In this document: positions 1 to 11,613 of the stretch, in pieces | Numbering within the stretch: the first letter of the stretch is position 1 | Layout of the letters: each line of letters opens with the position of its first letter | Assembly: GCA_945910005.1 (NCBI GenBank) | Contig: OX246749.1 | Location: forward strand, 23,545,097-23,609,096 | Origin: Isoperla grammatica | Taxonomy: Eukaryota; Arthropoda; Insecta; Plecoptera; Perlodidae | Length of the DNA stretch: 64,000 bases | Direction: 5' to 3' | Notes under the pieces: generated by a model | Told to the model about the DNA's origin: nothing | Database searches by the model: none | The model's input: only the letters and a program-made list of their open reading frames with translations | Made by a program: the position numbers and the translations under genes

Positions 1-1563
1 AACCCACCCGACCTGCTCAGTTTAGGCCTAGAACTGTTTCCCTCGGGACTGAATAACTAGGTTTTTCATTAGCTGACATTAGTTAATAAACATTCACTGA
101 TAGCCAAGGGGTGGTATAACAATAATCCACCAACATGTAATTGGAATTTTGTTAAAGAATGTATTGTCATTTTATTGAAGTGAAAACTTTGAAAAGGATA
201 AGATTTTTTAAGAGTGGAAGACGAGAATATTTTTAATAAATAATTCAATGATTGACAATTTTGGTACAGTATTCCAAATATGGAACCGATTGCTAGATAG
301 TGTTTTGTTTTAGTAAAATTCCAGTGGAAAAATGTAATATAATTTCTATGTCATTCAGTGATAAATTGGACTTGTTTGTTTCTTTTTATTAGCTTCCAGT
401 GGATCAAGTATAATAGGAAATTGTCATTTCTAAACTTAGATGGTAGTGTACAATTCAAACATATGTACAATTTTGCAAGTAATTTAAATAATCTATCTTT
501 GTCATTGGCAGTCCTTTGCAAATATCTGTAGATACTAGAGCAGGAAGGATAAATTCAACACTTTTTTTAGACTGATTAAAAGTAAGCATTTTTAAGAGTG
601 GGGTACAAGAATATTTGTATTTCATTTAATTTACCATTGGAAATATTGAAATAACAAAATATATATTTCACCTCAACATGTTATGTAGGGTCACTGGTAC
701 TATAATGAAATTAGGCTGAAAGGAGTCTCCTCTAAAGAAAAAAGTATGGAGAAAATAGGCATTGACAGCCCTATGCAAGATATGTCTGTAGGTTGGAGGT
801 AGACTAAAGTAGGAAGCACAAATTGCAACTTTTTGTATTAGTTATTGTTCCCTTTCCCTTTTCAGACAACCTTGTATTTCTATAACTAGCTGTTCCACTA
901 ACCATTTGTCATAAGCATTATGGAATTTAGAAAAAGAAACATTTTCAACTTGTTTAGTAACCATCATCAAGCCACCTTCTCTTGTATTGTCTCCATCTGC
1001 AGTTGATACCACTTACATATTTAACAACTGGACACATCTTCTTGGTAGAAAGTCTGAGTACTTCTTCACTAGATTAGCCAAATGCTACATGTTTTATGAA
1101 ATCACCATGTGCCAATGAAATGATAAAATACAATAGCATTTTGATAATAATTTATTTTAAAATATTTATATTTTAACACATTTATGTATGAATCATGTTT
1201 CATTGTTGGTTATTATGAAAAAATTGTGATATCAATAATTTATACAAAATTTCCAAGAAAACGTGTAACTAGTATGCATGATCGGTTTACTTTGCTTACA
1301 AGTTCCCATCTTCGACCCAAGCTCTTACTTATGTATGTATACAATACAGTGTGTTTTGAAGCCAAATACATAGCCTATACTCTAGAGTGTTTATGTAAAA
1401 CATACTCCAGAGTCCAGATTAGTAGCCAAATCGTACCTCATTGGTTTTGAATAAAATAAAATAAAACAAATATTTGAATTGAATTGATCACTTGATTGAT
1501 ATGAGATTCTACAGGTTGACTAAATTGAAATGAGCAAAGGAAAGATTTGGATTTCGTAAAAGT
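1..1563. other. AT-rich spacer, no gene seen
   Basis: No frame shows a recognisable domain; the small frames here look like chance. One visible structure is a diverged duplication: a block at about 508-575 (containing tgcaaatatctgtagata) reappears at about 764-838, 256 bases on, and the word aagagtgg recurs at about 210 and 594. This suggests an old, eroded repeat. The stretch ends at the target-site duplication of the non-LTR element that follows. Confidence 0.6.
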
Positions 1564-1575
1564 AAAATATTCATA

Positions 1576-4500
1576 TTTTTTTTTTTTGGGCCCGGAGAGC
1601 TTACCCCGGGACACCGTGCCAAACGATCAAACGACGTTTATTTTTATTATTGTTCTCTTGCAAGAGTTTGGTACGTTGTGGGTGAAGAAGTCGCACGTCC
1701 GGTCTACTACAACGACCTACAAGTCAGGACCACGTACCCCCCGGACTGGTGGCAGGAGGCCCCAGAGCGAAGACGACTATCACAAACGCCACTGGCTATC
1801 ATCATGCTGCTTCAACATGTTCAGAATGACGCCCATAGAGGCAAACGAGATGCTACCGCTGTAGGCCAGGCAGGCAAACCTCATTCTTTGAGATGCAACC
1901 CTGTGCCCAGCAGCCGCCCTAAAATTCTTTACTGGAATGCTGGAGGCATATCCAAGACAAAATTTGCTGAGTTCCTTTTATCAATTGACAAAGAAAAGAC
2001 TGACATCTACTGCATTTCAGAAGCAGGACAACATGCCCAGACAGGACATCAAGGCCTAAAAGACCTAAAGGCACCTGGCTATACGCTCCACGTGCTAGAA
2101 GCAAAACGCCCCAAGAAGAAAATTGCTTGCGGCCTGATTATTGGCGTTAAAAGCAGCCTTGTGTCCAATTTTAAGGTGGTCCACACGATGGGGGAGCAGA
2201 CCGATTTGATCGAGATTGCCTGCATCGAGGTTTGGATGGGAGGCAAGAAGACTACAATCTACATGATTTATAACCCGCCCAATAATATACCTGAGGCGCT
2301 CGAGACCCTGCTCATCACCCACAACACAATCATCCTCGGAGACTTCAATGCGCCAAACAAAGATTGGAACTACACCAGCACAACCAAAGTTGGACAACTG
2401 GTTGAGGAGTTCACGGCCGCCAACTCGCTACTATTGCTCGACCCTGAGGATGACCCGTGGACCAACCTGACTACCAATGGTATCAAGTCGCGTCCGGACT
2501 TGGCCTTCCTGCATCAGAATCTTGTACACCAGTACGCACAGGAAAACCTTGACTGCCCCTCCGGACTTGGCCATAAGATTCTTAAGCTATCTCCAACCAA
2601 CCAGACACACCAGAGGCCTCTGCCTCTCCTCAAATGGAACTTTAAGAAGGCTAAATGGGACATTTTCACAAACGACCTGGAAATGCTCTCAGAGCAAACC
2701 AAAATGACTGGCAACACAAATAAGGATTTGAAACTGCTGGTCAATAATCTTCTAGAGGCAGCTAAGAAAAACATCCCAAGAGGCACGGTGAAAGACTTCA
2801 AAGTCTTCTGGAATGATGACCTGGAGGCATTGCGACAAACAAGAAACAGATGCCGAAAAGACTCTGAAACACAACAATCACACGAAACAAGAGAAAAGCT
2901 TAACGAGGCACAAAAGCAGCTCACAACAGCAATTGAAGAGGCCAAGCATAAAGAATACACAGAATACCTACAGAGCATTGACTACAGAGAGGATGCGATC
3001 AAAGCTCACCATTTCTTCTCTCGACTCTGTGGAAAGTGGTCTCAGACGGACGACCGGAATGCTCCACTTCTGCTGAATAACAAAGAAGCAACCTCGATTA
3101 AGCAAAAGGCTGAGTTTTTCTGCCGACATTTTCACTCTGTCAGCACCCGTGTTGGAAAAAAGAAGTTCCTGGTAGAGAAGCCCAGATACGAAGAGTTAGA
3201 TGATCCCTACAACAGACTTTTCAGCGACGAAGAGCTACATCTAGCAATCTATATGCTGGACAAGAGAAAGGCTCCTGGAGAGGATGGAATACATGCTGAG
3301 TTTCTGCAGCACTCAGGCCCACTCTTCAGGAAACAGTTCCTTTCCCTCATAAACAAATCATGGATAGGCCAAGTGCCTCAGAACTGGAAGATGGGAGTCA
3401 TCACACCCATCCTGAAAAAGGACAAGGACGCAAATCAAACGAGCAGTTATCGTCCAATCGCCCTCACGAGCGCACTTGCCAAAACAGCAGAACGTATGGT
3501 AAACCAACGACTGGAAACTTACCTGGAAGAAAACAACATCATCAGTGCAGATCAGGCTGGCTACAGGAAGAATAGATCGACAGTGGATCAGGTGGCATAC
3601 ATCGCGCAACATGCAAAGGAAGGCTTTACCAGACAAGAGACCACAGTGGCCGTGTCCATCGATTTGTCTGCAGCTTTCGACGTCACTGATCGAACCCACG
3701 CCATAAAAGAGATGCAGAAAAATAAAATACCGAACAACCTCATCAAGTGGCTGCACGACTTCATCAATCATAGAAGAATAAAAGTAGCCTACAAGGGTGT
3801 GAAAAGCGGCACAAGATACATTTCTGCCGGCGTGGCACAAGGCACTATCACCGCCCCTACCATATTTAAAATTGCAGTTAATGGAGGAATTAAGCTGGTC
3901 AAAATCCTGCCAGGAATCTACGTTAAGGCCTACGCTGACGATTTCTTCATCTATGTCACAGGCAGGAACATCGGCGGCCTGCAGATAATGCTCTCCTCCG
4001 CATTAAGTATGTTGGCTGGATGGCTTGAGTCCCGTGGCTTCAAGGTGAACCCCAACAAGTCATGTTACATGGTCTTTACTTTTAAACACGAAGACCCCAC
4101 TCTCGAGCTGTACATAAGTGGACAGCAGCTGAAAAAAGAGGAACACGTTACCTACCTCGGAGCCATCCTTGACAAGAAGCTCACAGGCAAGGCCCATTTC
4201 GAGAAAGCTGCTGAGAAGGCCAAAAAGAGGCTGCGCTTGATGCAACGTGCAGCCGGAGTGTCTTGGGGAGCCAGGATTGACACACTGGTTCTTACCTACA
4301 AGACCTATGTGCGCCCGGTCCTTGAGTATGGAGCAGAAGTTTTTATCACCTCGGCGCAGAACCATCTTGATATACTTAGTAAAATCCAGAATCAGGCCCT
4401 TCGACTCGCCAGCGGTGCAGTAAAGACAACACCAGTGGCGGCAATGGAAGCATACTGCAAAGTAGAGCCCCTACTACAGAGATTAGAGCAGAAAGCCATC

Positions 4501-5640
4501 ATACTGCATGAGAAACTGGCCAGGATTGATCCAACATGGCTTGCCTTCCCAATGGCAAGTGCAGCAGGACACATAAATTTTGCTCAAAAAACAACACTCC
4601 TGAAAATGGAGCACTGTCCGGACCTGCTACGCCATCCTCGACAAAAGCTTACCACCCTAGATGTCAACTGCCTGCCAAATTCTACCATCAAAATCGAATT
4701 CAATCTTCAAGTGGAAGGTGTGGGCAAAAGGGAAGAAAAAAGCCAGACTGAGCTGAAAGTGCTTACTGAGGCACACCTGAAGAAGCACTACCCTAAATCC
4801 GAATGGATTCATGTCTTTACAGACGGCTCCCAAGACAGCACGGGAAGGAATACTGGCTTCGGCTTCCACTGCATCTTCTTTGAAGAGGCCCACCCTATGG
4901 CACCAGGCTCGAGCATTTTTGATGCCGAAATAAGAGCCATTTCAAGAGCAGCAGAAAAAATCGCAGAAACGCCAACATTTCCACTCAGGAAAACAAAATT
5001 TGTTATTATCTCAGACAGCAAGGCCGCCATCAAGAACATCTGTCACATTGAAAAATGTGAAGAAGCCTCCCTGTCACTTCAAAAAAGTCTAATCAGAAAT
5101 GTGATGCATGGCAAAGTGCTAAAAATCCAGTGGGTGCCAAGCCACTGTAACATCCTGGGCAACGAAAAAGCCGACGCACTAGCCAAACTGGGCTCGAAGA
5201 AGTCGGCACCCGACACGGCGAGTATTTCCTTCAACTCTGCCAAAAACCTTGCTAAGGAGGGCCTCAAGACATCATATGATAGACTTCAAGAGTCCAAGAC
5301 GAACCACAAACTGTGGCGAGACGAGGTGCTCAAAGGGCCTGACAAATCATGGTCAAGAAAAGTGGCAACAGCGCAGTTTCGGCTGGCCACAGGACACGAT
5401 GTCCTGCAGCACCACTTGAGTCGATTTCAAATAACAAAAGAACCAGCAACTTGCAAATTATGTACATTAGGTTTTCAGGACAGAGCACATCTCCTCAGCT
5501 GTGCTGCACTTAAATCTGACATTGACGCCCTGCCAAATAACCTGAGCGGGCCAGAGAAGGAAGCACATATTTACTGGATAGCTAGGAAGAAAAATGATTG
5601 AAAAATCAAACTTTCGGCATAAGATAAAAAAAAAAAAAAA
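1576..5640 (+). mobile_element. Full-length non-LTR retrotransposon, I-group-like
   Basis: A complete-looking insertion. The 12-bp word aaaatattcata stands directly before it (1564-1575) and directly after its poly-A tail (5641-5652), as expected for target-primed reverse transcription; the exact edges are blurred by A/T runs. The element opens with a T run and GGGCCCGG, has a short 5' leader, one long open frame, a 3' UTR of only about 20 bases and an A tail of about 18. The intact frame and perfect TSD say the insertion is recent. No ORF1 (gag-like) frame is visible, so it is either a single-ORF family or a copy truncated at the 5' end. Confidence 0.85.
1804..5601 (+). CDS. Endonuclease-reverse transcriptase-RNase H polyprotein
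   Basis: Encodes the replication enzyme of the non-LTR element. The open frame runs from upstream of 1678, but the first ATG is at 1804, giving 1265 residues. Residue numbers below count from 1678. An apurinic-type endonuclease starts near residue 83 (ILYWNAGGISKTK) and includes GDFNAPN. The RT follows with SYRPIALTSALAKTAERM, DLSAAFD, AGVAQGTITAP and the catalytic YADDFF near residue 760. An RNase H domain begins at HVFTDGSQDSTG near residue 1044 and includes SDSKAAI and HCNILGNEKADALAKLG. A Cys-His motif (CKLCTLGFQDRAHLLSC) ends the protein. RT plus RNase H plus terminal CCHC places it in the I/Ingi/Vingi/Nimb/Outcast group; the clade is not settled. No stop or frameshift is seen, so it may be active. 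Confidence 0.85.
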   Translation: MLLQHVQNDAHRGKRDATAVGQAGKPHSLRCNPVPSSRPKILYWNAGGISKTKFAEFLLSIDKEKTDIYCISEAGQHAQTGHQGLKDLKAPGYTLHVLEAKRPKKKIACGLIIGVKSSLVSNFKVVHTMGEQTDLIEIACIEVWMGGKKTTIYMIYNPPNNIPEALETLLITHNTIILGDFNAPNKDWNYTSTTKVGQLVEEFTAANSLLLLDPEDDPWTNLTTNGIKSRPDLAFLHQNLVHQYAQENLDCPSGLGHKILKLSPTNQTHQRPLPLLKWNFKKAKWDIFTNDLEMLSEQTKMTGNTNKDLKLLVNNLLEAAKKNIPRGTVKDFKVFWNDDLEALRQTRNRCRKDSETQQSHETREKLNEAQKQLTTAIEEAKHKEYTEYLQSIDYREDAIKAHHFFSRLCGKWSQTDDRNAPLLLNNKEATSIKQKAEFFCRHFHSVSTRVGKKKFLVEKPRYEELDDPYNRLFSDEELHLAIYMLDKRKAPGEDGIHAEFLQHSGPLFRKQFLSLINKSWIGQVPQNWKMGVITPILKKDKDANQTSSYRPIALTSALAKTAERMVNQRLETYLEENNIISADQAGYRKNRSTVDQVAYIAQHAKEGFTRQETTVAVSIDLSAAFDVTDRTHAIKEMQKNKIPNNLIKWLHDFINHRRIKVAYKGVKSGTRYISAGVAQGTITAPTIFKIAVNGGIKLVKILPGIYVKAYADDFFIYVTGRNIGGLQIMLSSALSMLAGWLESRGFKVNPNKSCYMVFTFKHEDPTLELYISGQQLKKEEHVTYLGAILDKKLTGKAHFEKAAEKAKKRLRLMQRAAGVSWGARIDTLVLTYKTYVRPVLEYGAEVFITSAQNHLDILSKIQNQALRLASGAVKTTPVAAMEAYCKVEPLLQRLEQKAIILHEKLARIDPTWLAFPMASAAGHINFAQKTTLLKMEHCPDLLRHPRQKLTTLDVNCLPNSTIKIEFNLQVEGVGKREEKSQTELKVLTEAHLKKHYPKSEWIHVFTDGSQDSTGRNTGFGFHCIFFEEAHPMAPGSSIFDAEIRAISRAAEKIAETPTFPLRKTKFVIISDSKAAIKNICHIEKCEEASLSLQKSLIRNVMHGKVLKIQWVPSHCNILGNEKADALAKLGSKKSAPDTASISFNSAKNLAKEGLKTSYDRLQESKTNHKLWRDEVLKGPDKSWSRKVATAQFRLATGHDVLQHHLSRFQITKEPATCKLCTLGFQDRAHLLSCAALKSDIDALPNNLSGPEKEAHIYWIARKKND

Positions 5641-5652
5641 AAAATATTCATA

Positions 5653-6839
5653 CTACAAATTAAAAGAAATAATTTGAAGATAAACCAGTTCCTAAGAAAT
5701 TTATTAGTTGCATTTTCAGTAATTTCTTAGTTACATAACAAGTAGTGTATTTCTTAAAAAAAAGTTGCCATTTAATTGAAAAGAGTAACCAGTGGCAGTT
5801 CTGTATCGTAATACTAAAATGGTTTCTTGCTTCCTGATGTCTGCCTTGACAATTTAAATTTAAAACCACTTGCTTTGATGAAGGTATCAAGCTTGTTCTA
5901 TGTTCTTAAACATTCACTACAGTTGGCCTTACATTATAAACATATTTCTTATGTCAATCAAGGATTTTTAGTTTTTACCAAAGCATTCCCTCAATATGAC
6001 TACACCTATGTAAAACAGGCAACCTGATGTAAAACCCTTCACATTTGTCTCCCAAAATATAATTTGATTTTTACATAGGCCCCAAAAATTAAAAAAAATA
6101 CTATCTGCGACTGATTTCGAGGTAGTAATGAGAATTTCTTACCCAACACGTATTTAACGTTTATCGCAATTAGGGCCTACCCATTTCATCTGTTGCTGGA
6201 TATTTTTTATTTATTCATGACTAGGAAGGCATAATAATTTTTAAGAATTAACAAAATTGGTAGCAAGTGTTGAATATGTTTGGATTTATCTTTAAAAAAC
6301 GTGCCTAGTAAAGGGGGTGAAAATAATCAACCGATTGCATAGATTCGCATTACCACACTGATCAGAAATGTTGGCCAGTATTTGATCTTGATTTTGTTCA
6401 ACATTCATCACGGGTAGGCCTATCTCTGGATTTCAGTGGGTCTGGCTCTATTTGTATTTTTCTCGATGCTGTGCAACTGGATGTCCTGAACTATCGAATG
6501 TAGGAAGAAACAAATAATCTCCGAGTGACCAAACCAAAAACTGTTGCTTCCACACAAAGTTTTTTTTATTATTTAATTTAAACTTTCAGCCTACCTTTCA
6601 ATATAGCCAACGGCCATAGACTGAATTAATTGTTCAAATATATTAAATGCAGGCCCAGTATGGTTCAGTTAACGTATGGTAGGTACACATGCATAATGTG
6701 ATATTATCATGTATGAATTTTTCATATTACTTATTACTTGCAATAACAATATTGGGGGGGGGGGGGGGGGGGGTGACTTTAGAAAGGATAATGTGCCTTT
6801 GATCAGTGAGATGGGTCTAATGTATGGTATATAGTGTCT
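5653..6839. other. Spacer without recognisable gene
   Basis: AT-rich DNA after the non-LTR element. The small frames at 5660-6027 lack domains and compositional support. The only marked structure is a run of 20 G at 6754-6773. Confidence 0.5.
6754..6773. repeat. Poly-G tract, 20 bases
   Basis: An uninterrupted G run flanked by att and tgac. It is one of several G or C homopolymers of 14 or more bases in this window. Confidence 0.9.
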
Positions 6840-7700
6840 TGGATAGAGTAGACATTATTTGAATGTAGGCCTAAAGTTATACCTACAACATGGAAGTGGC
6901 TGAAGTAGTCCTGAGCCTAGTGCAGCCCAACTGCAAGACAACAAGAAATCAATATCACAAAACTAAGTTGCATAATGAAGTGTAGTGTATCAATCATGAA
7001 AGACCTCCCTAAACGTTATTGCATCATATCTCACCTAGGGTCAAAGCCCAGACATTGGGTCATACTCATACCCAATGGCCCAGATGGCTTGCACCAACAG
7101 GTAGGCCTAGAACTTCTAGCTTTAGGCCCATACAAGCTTGTTAGATCTATGTCACAAGATTATTCGACTATACCAGACCAAAAACTGGTAAGTTATGCCC
7201 TAGACCTTTCAAATCTCAAATTGAACTCGTCGAAACTCTATAGCAAATGCCTGGCTGTAGGCCTAGGGTCTAGGCTACACCTGCACTGCGGCCTACACCT
7301 AAGCTAGAGCATCAAGGCTAGGCATACCTCTATACCTACGGGCTTTCCTACCTAATGACTAGGACCTAACAAAGGTACAGACTATAGCAAAACTCTAAAA
7401 TAAGTGTAGGTCCTAGGCCCCTACATTAGGGCCTACAGCCCTAGGGTACTCAGTCAAGAGAATGCTGGACTGAGCTATCTAGGCAAGACTGTAGGGCAAA
7501 GCCTAGACCAAAGCCTAGCCTATACTGGTAAACCAACGAACAAGGATATGTCTATAGATTCTAGGCCTTATACTGTACCGTAACAGGTTGAACCAGGTCT
7601 AGGCGTACTACCCAAAACTAGGCCCTAGGACTTTGGCAAGCACGACATGTGGCCGTCTCTAGGCAAGGGCCTAGACAAAAGCCACAAAAAGGTTTATTTT
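6840..7700. other. GGCCTA/TAGGCC-rich low-complexity stretch
   Basis: The words taggcc, aggccta and cctagg recur every few tens of bases, most densely at 7240-7690 (for example gtaggcctagggtctaggct). No tandem period is obvious. A frame at 6975-7307 crosses it but matches no family and is probably accidental. The same word bias returns at 51310-51490. Confidence 0.6.
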
Positions 7701-7884
7701 GGGAGCCTGAATCCCGTAAAAACATTTGAAATTAATCTACTATTCAAAATGATTCACCCTGTTCCCACACACACGAGGATTTCTGGCCCTAGCGTCCACA
7801 AACAAATTTATTTCATCTTCAAACGCAGAATTGACCATCCAACGCCGCCATGTTTGTTGTTGTTGCAGCTTTTGGATCACGTGA

Positions 7885-8070
7885 CACTTTTTCTTATTCG
7901 TCAAATAGCGCGCGCTATTTGCTGGATGATCTTCCTAATAAGAATCCTCCTAATAAGGACTCGCTATTCGTCCCAATAGTGCTATTTGTTGATTGAAATA
8001 CCGGATATAGCGCTATTTGCTACAAATAGCTTAATTGCTACAAATAACTTTCTTATTAGGAGATTGTAAG
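7885..8070. repeat. Cluster of AAATAGCGCTATTT-type palindromes
   Basis: A perfect 20-bp palindrome, caaatagcgcgcgctatttg, lies at 7902-7921. Within 150 bases there are further relatives: atagtgctatttg, atagcgctatttgctac and caaatagc. The complementary pair tcctaataag (7931, 7946) and cttattagga (about 8052) brackets the cluster. It looks like the end of an undescribed inverted-repeat element or a protein-binding cluster; no TSD was identified. Confidence 0.5.
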
Positions 8071-9204
8071 ACCGGCCCTTAAATTTATAAAAAAAAACAT
8101 AGCAATACTTTAGATGAAATATGACTTTATATTTAAAAAAATGTTTTTGCAATTTTTTACCTAATTTACATTTCCTTCCCTAGCCTTAAACTTTCTAACC
8201 CATTTTTCTCCATATGTATCCCTATGCACTGACCACCTTGTAATACCGAGGCCACGTTGTGTGTACCACAAACAATGCCCAACATTCAGACCATGAGAAT
8301 ACTTTGGATCTCAAGATATTTGAACATGCCATTAATTTTGATTACCAAAGTGAAACCGATATCTCACACGTGCACTCCGCATAACAACGGCACTATTCTC
8401 CAAAAACTGTACGCGTAGGCGCTCCAGCGGACGTGCGCAAACCAGCGAAACAAAGAGTGGCCTTGACAAGACTAGACCACGAGCAAACAGACTTCACAAC
8501 AAGTGCGTGCGTGCGCACCCGAGTAACATTCCTTTGTACGCGTCTTCTGGACACACGTGCAACAAACAAAGAAGATTCATCACCACTCGAACACTGCTCT
8601 TCGACCGGAGTGGACGTACTCGTCTTCGGTTCCTCAGGGAACAAAGGGAGTGGCTTGGTCCATTACATCCATCGGCGAGACCTAAGCCTCCCTTCCCGAC
8701 AACAACAACGTAACTACAACTACTTCACCTGATCGCCCATCAACAAGTCTTCGAACCAACTACTAAGTACCGTGTTACAATGGGGGACGCTTCATTGTTC
8801 CGGGACTACTAGTCTTCTATCATCAACCGTCAACCACCGTCAACCGTCAGTCGTCAACCTTCAACAACCGTAACGTATAACTTGCGTGTGCACATAAATT
8901 CACCAAAGGCCTAAAAAACTTAATTAACAAAAAGAGCTCTTGAATATTTATTTAAATAATAACATTTTAATACTTTTCATTATGTCATTGTTTCTGTACA
9001 ATACACAAGTGCATTTAACCTAATATCATGTGTTACATTTAACCTAGTTCCTGAAGGTCATTCATCATTCATCACCCTCTTTTTCAACTTTTAAGATTTT
9101 TATTTCACCCTTTTTGGTTACATTAATTAATAAATTCATTCTGCTGACTTGAGCTAGTCAAATTACTCCAAGTATGGGTTGGCGCCCTGAGCCCACTTGT
9201 CTGT
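8071..9204. other. Spacer with a short CGTCAACC repeat
   Basis: No gene is recognised. Open frames at 8393-8732 on both strands are GC-rich but have no domain. A short direct-repeat run of cgtcaacc/gtcaacc lies at about 8823-8870. The end of the stretch passes into the transposase remnant that begins near 9205. Confidence 0.45.
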
Positions 9205-10035
9205 AATGCTACAGTATTAAATCAGGCCTTATAACTTTATTGAAGCAAGATGTGCCAAATTGCATAAGCATTCATTGTGTTGCACACCGCTTGCAATTAG
9301 CGATTTTAGATGCAACATCTAAGTTAAGCTATTTGACCGAGTTTGATAAAATAGTAAAAGCCGTTTTTCATTTTTACCGCGGTTCCAACATTCACCGGAA
9401 AAGCCTACAGCGCACAGCTTCTGCCTTGGAGGTGGAAATAGTGAAACTAAAAGACATTCATACGATTCGGTGGGTGACAAGTAGGCCTAAGAGTGAAGCG
9501 ATGCGCGCTCTGCAAAGGAACTATGTCGCAGTTGTCATTAATCTAGAATCCTTTGCATCAGACACTTTCGCGGCTGGAAGTGCACTAGCTAAAGGAATCG
9601 TATTGAAGATGAAAACATTCAAGTTCGCCAAAATGCTTCACTTTCTTCGTGACCTTTATGACATCCTAGATCCCGTGTGCAAGCTGTTACAATCTGAAGA
9701 ACTCGTACTGTCTCAAGTTAAAAATAAAATAAGGGTAACAATCGATAATCTTGAAATGTACATTGGAAATGAAGGCAACCAAGTAAAGCAATTTTTGTCC
9801 ACCATCAAAGAAATCGACGATGCAGTAATATTGAATGGTCTAAAGTTAACGCACGTACAACAAGGAGAAGAACAGTACCAGTTGTTACGTAAAACAATTG
9901 TAACGAACACTTGTCATTATTTGAAAGAAAGGCTTGACTCTACAGACAACACGGTCGGTGCAACATCCTCCTGATGATGACGAGAGATTTATTTCGTACG
10001 GCAACAACGAAATCGTGAAACTCGCTAAGCATTTT
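9205..10035 (+). pseudogene. hAT-type transposase, central part (broken)
   Basis: The open frame 9240-9974 carries CISIHCVAHRLQLAILDA, the C-x4-HRL-type motif of hAT transposases, followed by a helical region (LYDILDPVCKLLQ) usual for the family. The frame is readable slightly upstream of 9240 without an ATG, so the N-terminal zinc finger and first catalytic Asp region are missing or lie beyond an intron. Near 9960 the reading shifts to the frame of 9934-10122, which continues with DDDERFISYGNNEIVKLAKHF and is then cut by the satellite-hairpin insertion. The dimerisation domain resumes at 11917. Frameshift, missing N-terminus and insertion make it non-functional. Confidence 0.75.
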
Positions 10036-10069
10036 ACAACGCTTATATTAACTTGCCTAGTTTGTCTGG

Positions 10070-11575
10070 ACGAAATCTTTGAATCAATATTCCACCTACT
10101 TCTAGATGTTCGACCAAGCTGAAATCTTTTACACAGACGTATTCCTGATGACAATGCATGAATCAACTGTCATATTTACTAAATTGTCAATTAATTCATC
10201 ATAATTAATTAATTAATGTTTTACATGGAAATCGATGAATCTTTGAATCGATATTTCACCTACTTTTAAATGTCCGATCAAGCTGAAAGTTTTTACACAG
10301 ATGTATTTCTAATGACAGTACATGAATCAATTGTCATATTTACTAAATTGTCAATTTATTCATCATAATTAATTAATTAATGTTTTATATGGAAATCGAT
10401 GTTTAACCCACTTTCCAACGTCAAATCAAGTTGAATGTCTTCACACAGACGTATTCGTAATGACAATACACGAATCAATTGTCATATTTACTAAATTGTC
10501 AATTAAGTTATCATAATTAATTAATTAATGTTTTACATGGAAATCGATGTACAGTCCACTTTCTAACGTCAAATCGAGTTAAAAGTTTTCACACAGACGT
10601 ATTCTTAATGACAATACACGAATCAATTGTCACATTAACTAAATTGTCAATTAATTCATCATAATTAATTAATTAATGTTTTATATGGAAATCGATGTTT
10701 AACCCACTTTCCAACGTCAAATCGAGTTGAAAGTTTTCACACAGACGTATTCTTAATGGCAATACACGAATCAATTGTCATATTAACTAAATTGTCAATT
10801 AATTCATCATAATTAATTAATTAATGTTTTATATGGAAATCGATATTTACCCACTTTTCAACGTTGAATTGAGCTGAAAGTTTTCACACAGACGCATTCT
10901 TAATGACAATACACGAATCAATTGTCATATTAACTAAATAATCAATCAATTAATTCATCATAATTAATTAATTGATGTTTTATATGGGAATCGATGTTTA
11001 ACCCACTTCCCAACGTCAAATCGAGTTTAAAGTTTTCACACAGACGTGTTCTTAATGACAATACACGAATCAATTGTCATAGTTACTAAATAATCAATTA
11101 ATTCATCATAATTGATTAATTGATGTTTTATATGGAAATCGATATTTCACCCACTTTCCAACGTTGAATTGAGCTGAAAGTTTTCACACAGACGTATTCT
11201 TAATGACAATACACGTATCAATTGTCATATTTACTAAATTAGTCAATTAATTCATCATAATTAATTAATGTTTTATATGGGAATCGATGTTTCACCCACT
11301 TCCCAGCGTCGAATCGAGTTGAAAGTTTTCACACAGACGTATTCTTAATGACAATACATGAATCAATTCTCATCTTTACTAAATATTCAATTAAGCCATC
11401 ATAATTAATTAATTGATGTTTTATGTGGGGATCGCTAAAACACTCACTTTCGAACGTCGAATTGAGCTGAAAGTTTGCACACAGACGTATTCTTAATGAC
11501 AATACATGAATCAATTGTCATATTTACTAAATAATCAATTAAACCATCATAATTAATTAATCGATATTCAATATA
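10070..11575. repeat. 148-bp tandem repeat, about 10 copies
   Basis: Successive units are marked by tgtttta(t/c)atgg at 10217, 10381, 10529, 10677, 10825, 10976, 11124, 11269 and 11417, spacings of 145-164 with 148 most common. Each unit contains cacacagacgtattc, caattgtcat and an inverted taattaattaatta core. The edge units are the most diverged, as is usual for tandem arrays. Confidence 0.9.
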
Positions 11576-11613
11576 TATTCGATTGCAAGATTCTTTAAGA
11601 CTAAAAAGTATAA

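Noticed and set aside
6975..7307. 110-codon ORF in the TAGGCC-rich stretch
   Set aside because: No domain, low-complexity codons and no splice or repeat context; probably accidental.
8393..8732. Overlapping ORFs of 83-99 codons on both strands
   Set aside because: Open frames on both strands of a GC-rich patch, without recognisable motifs.
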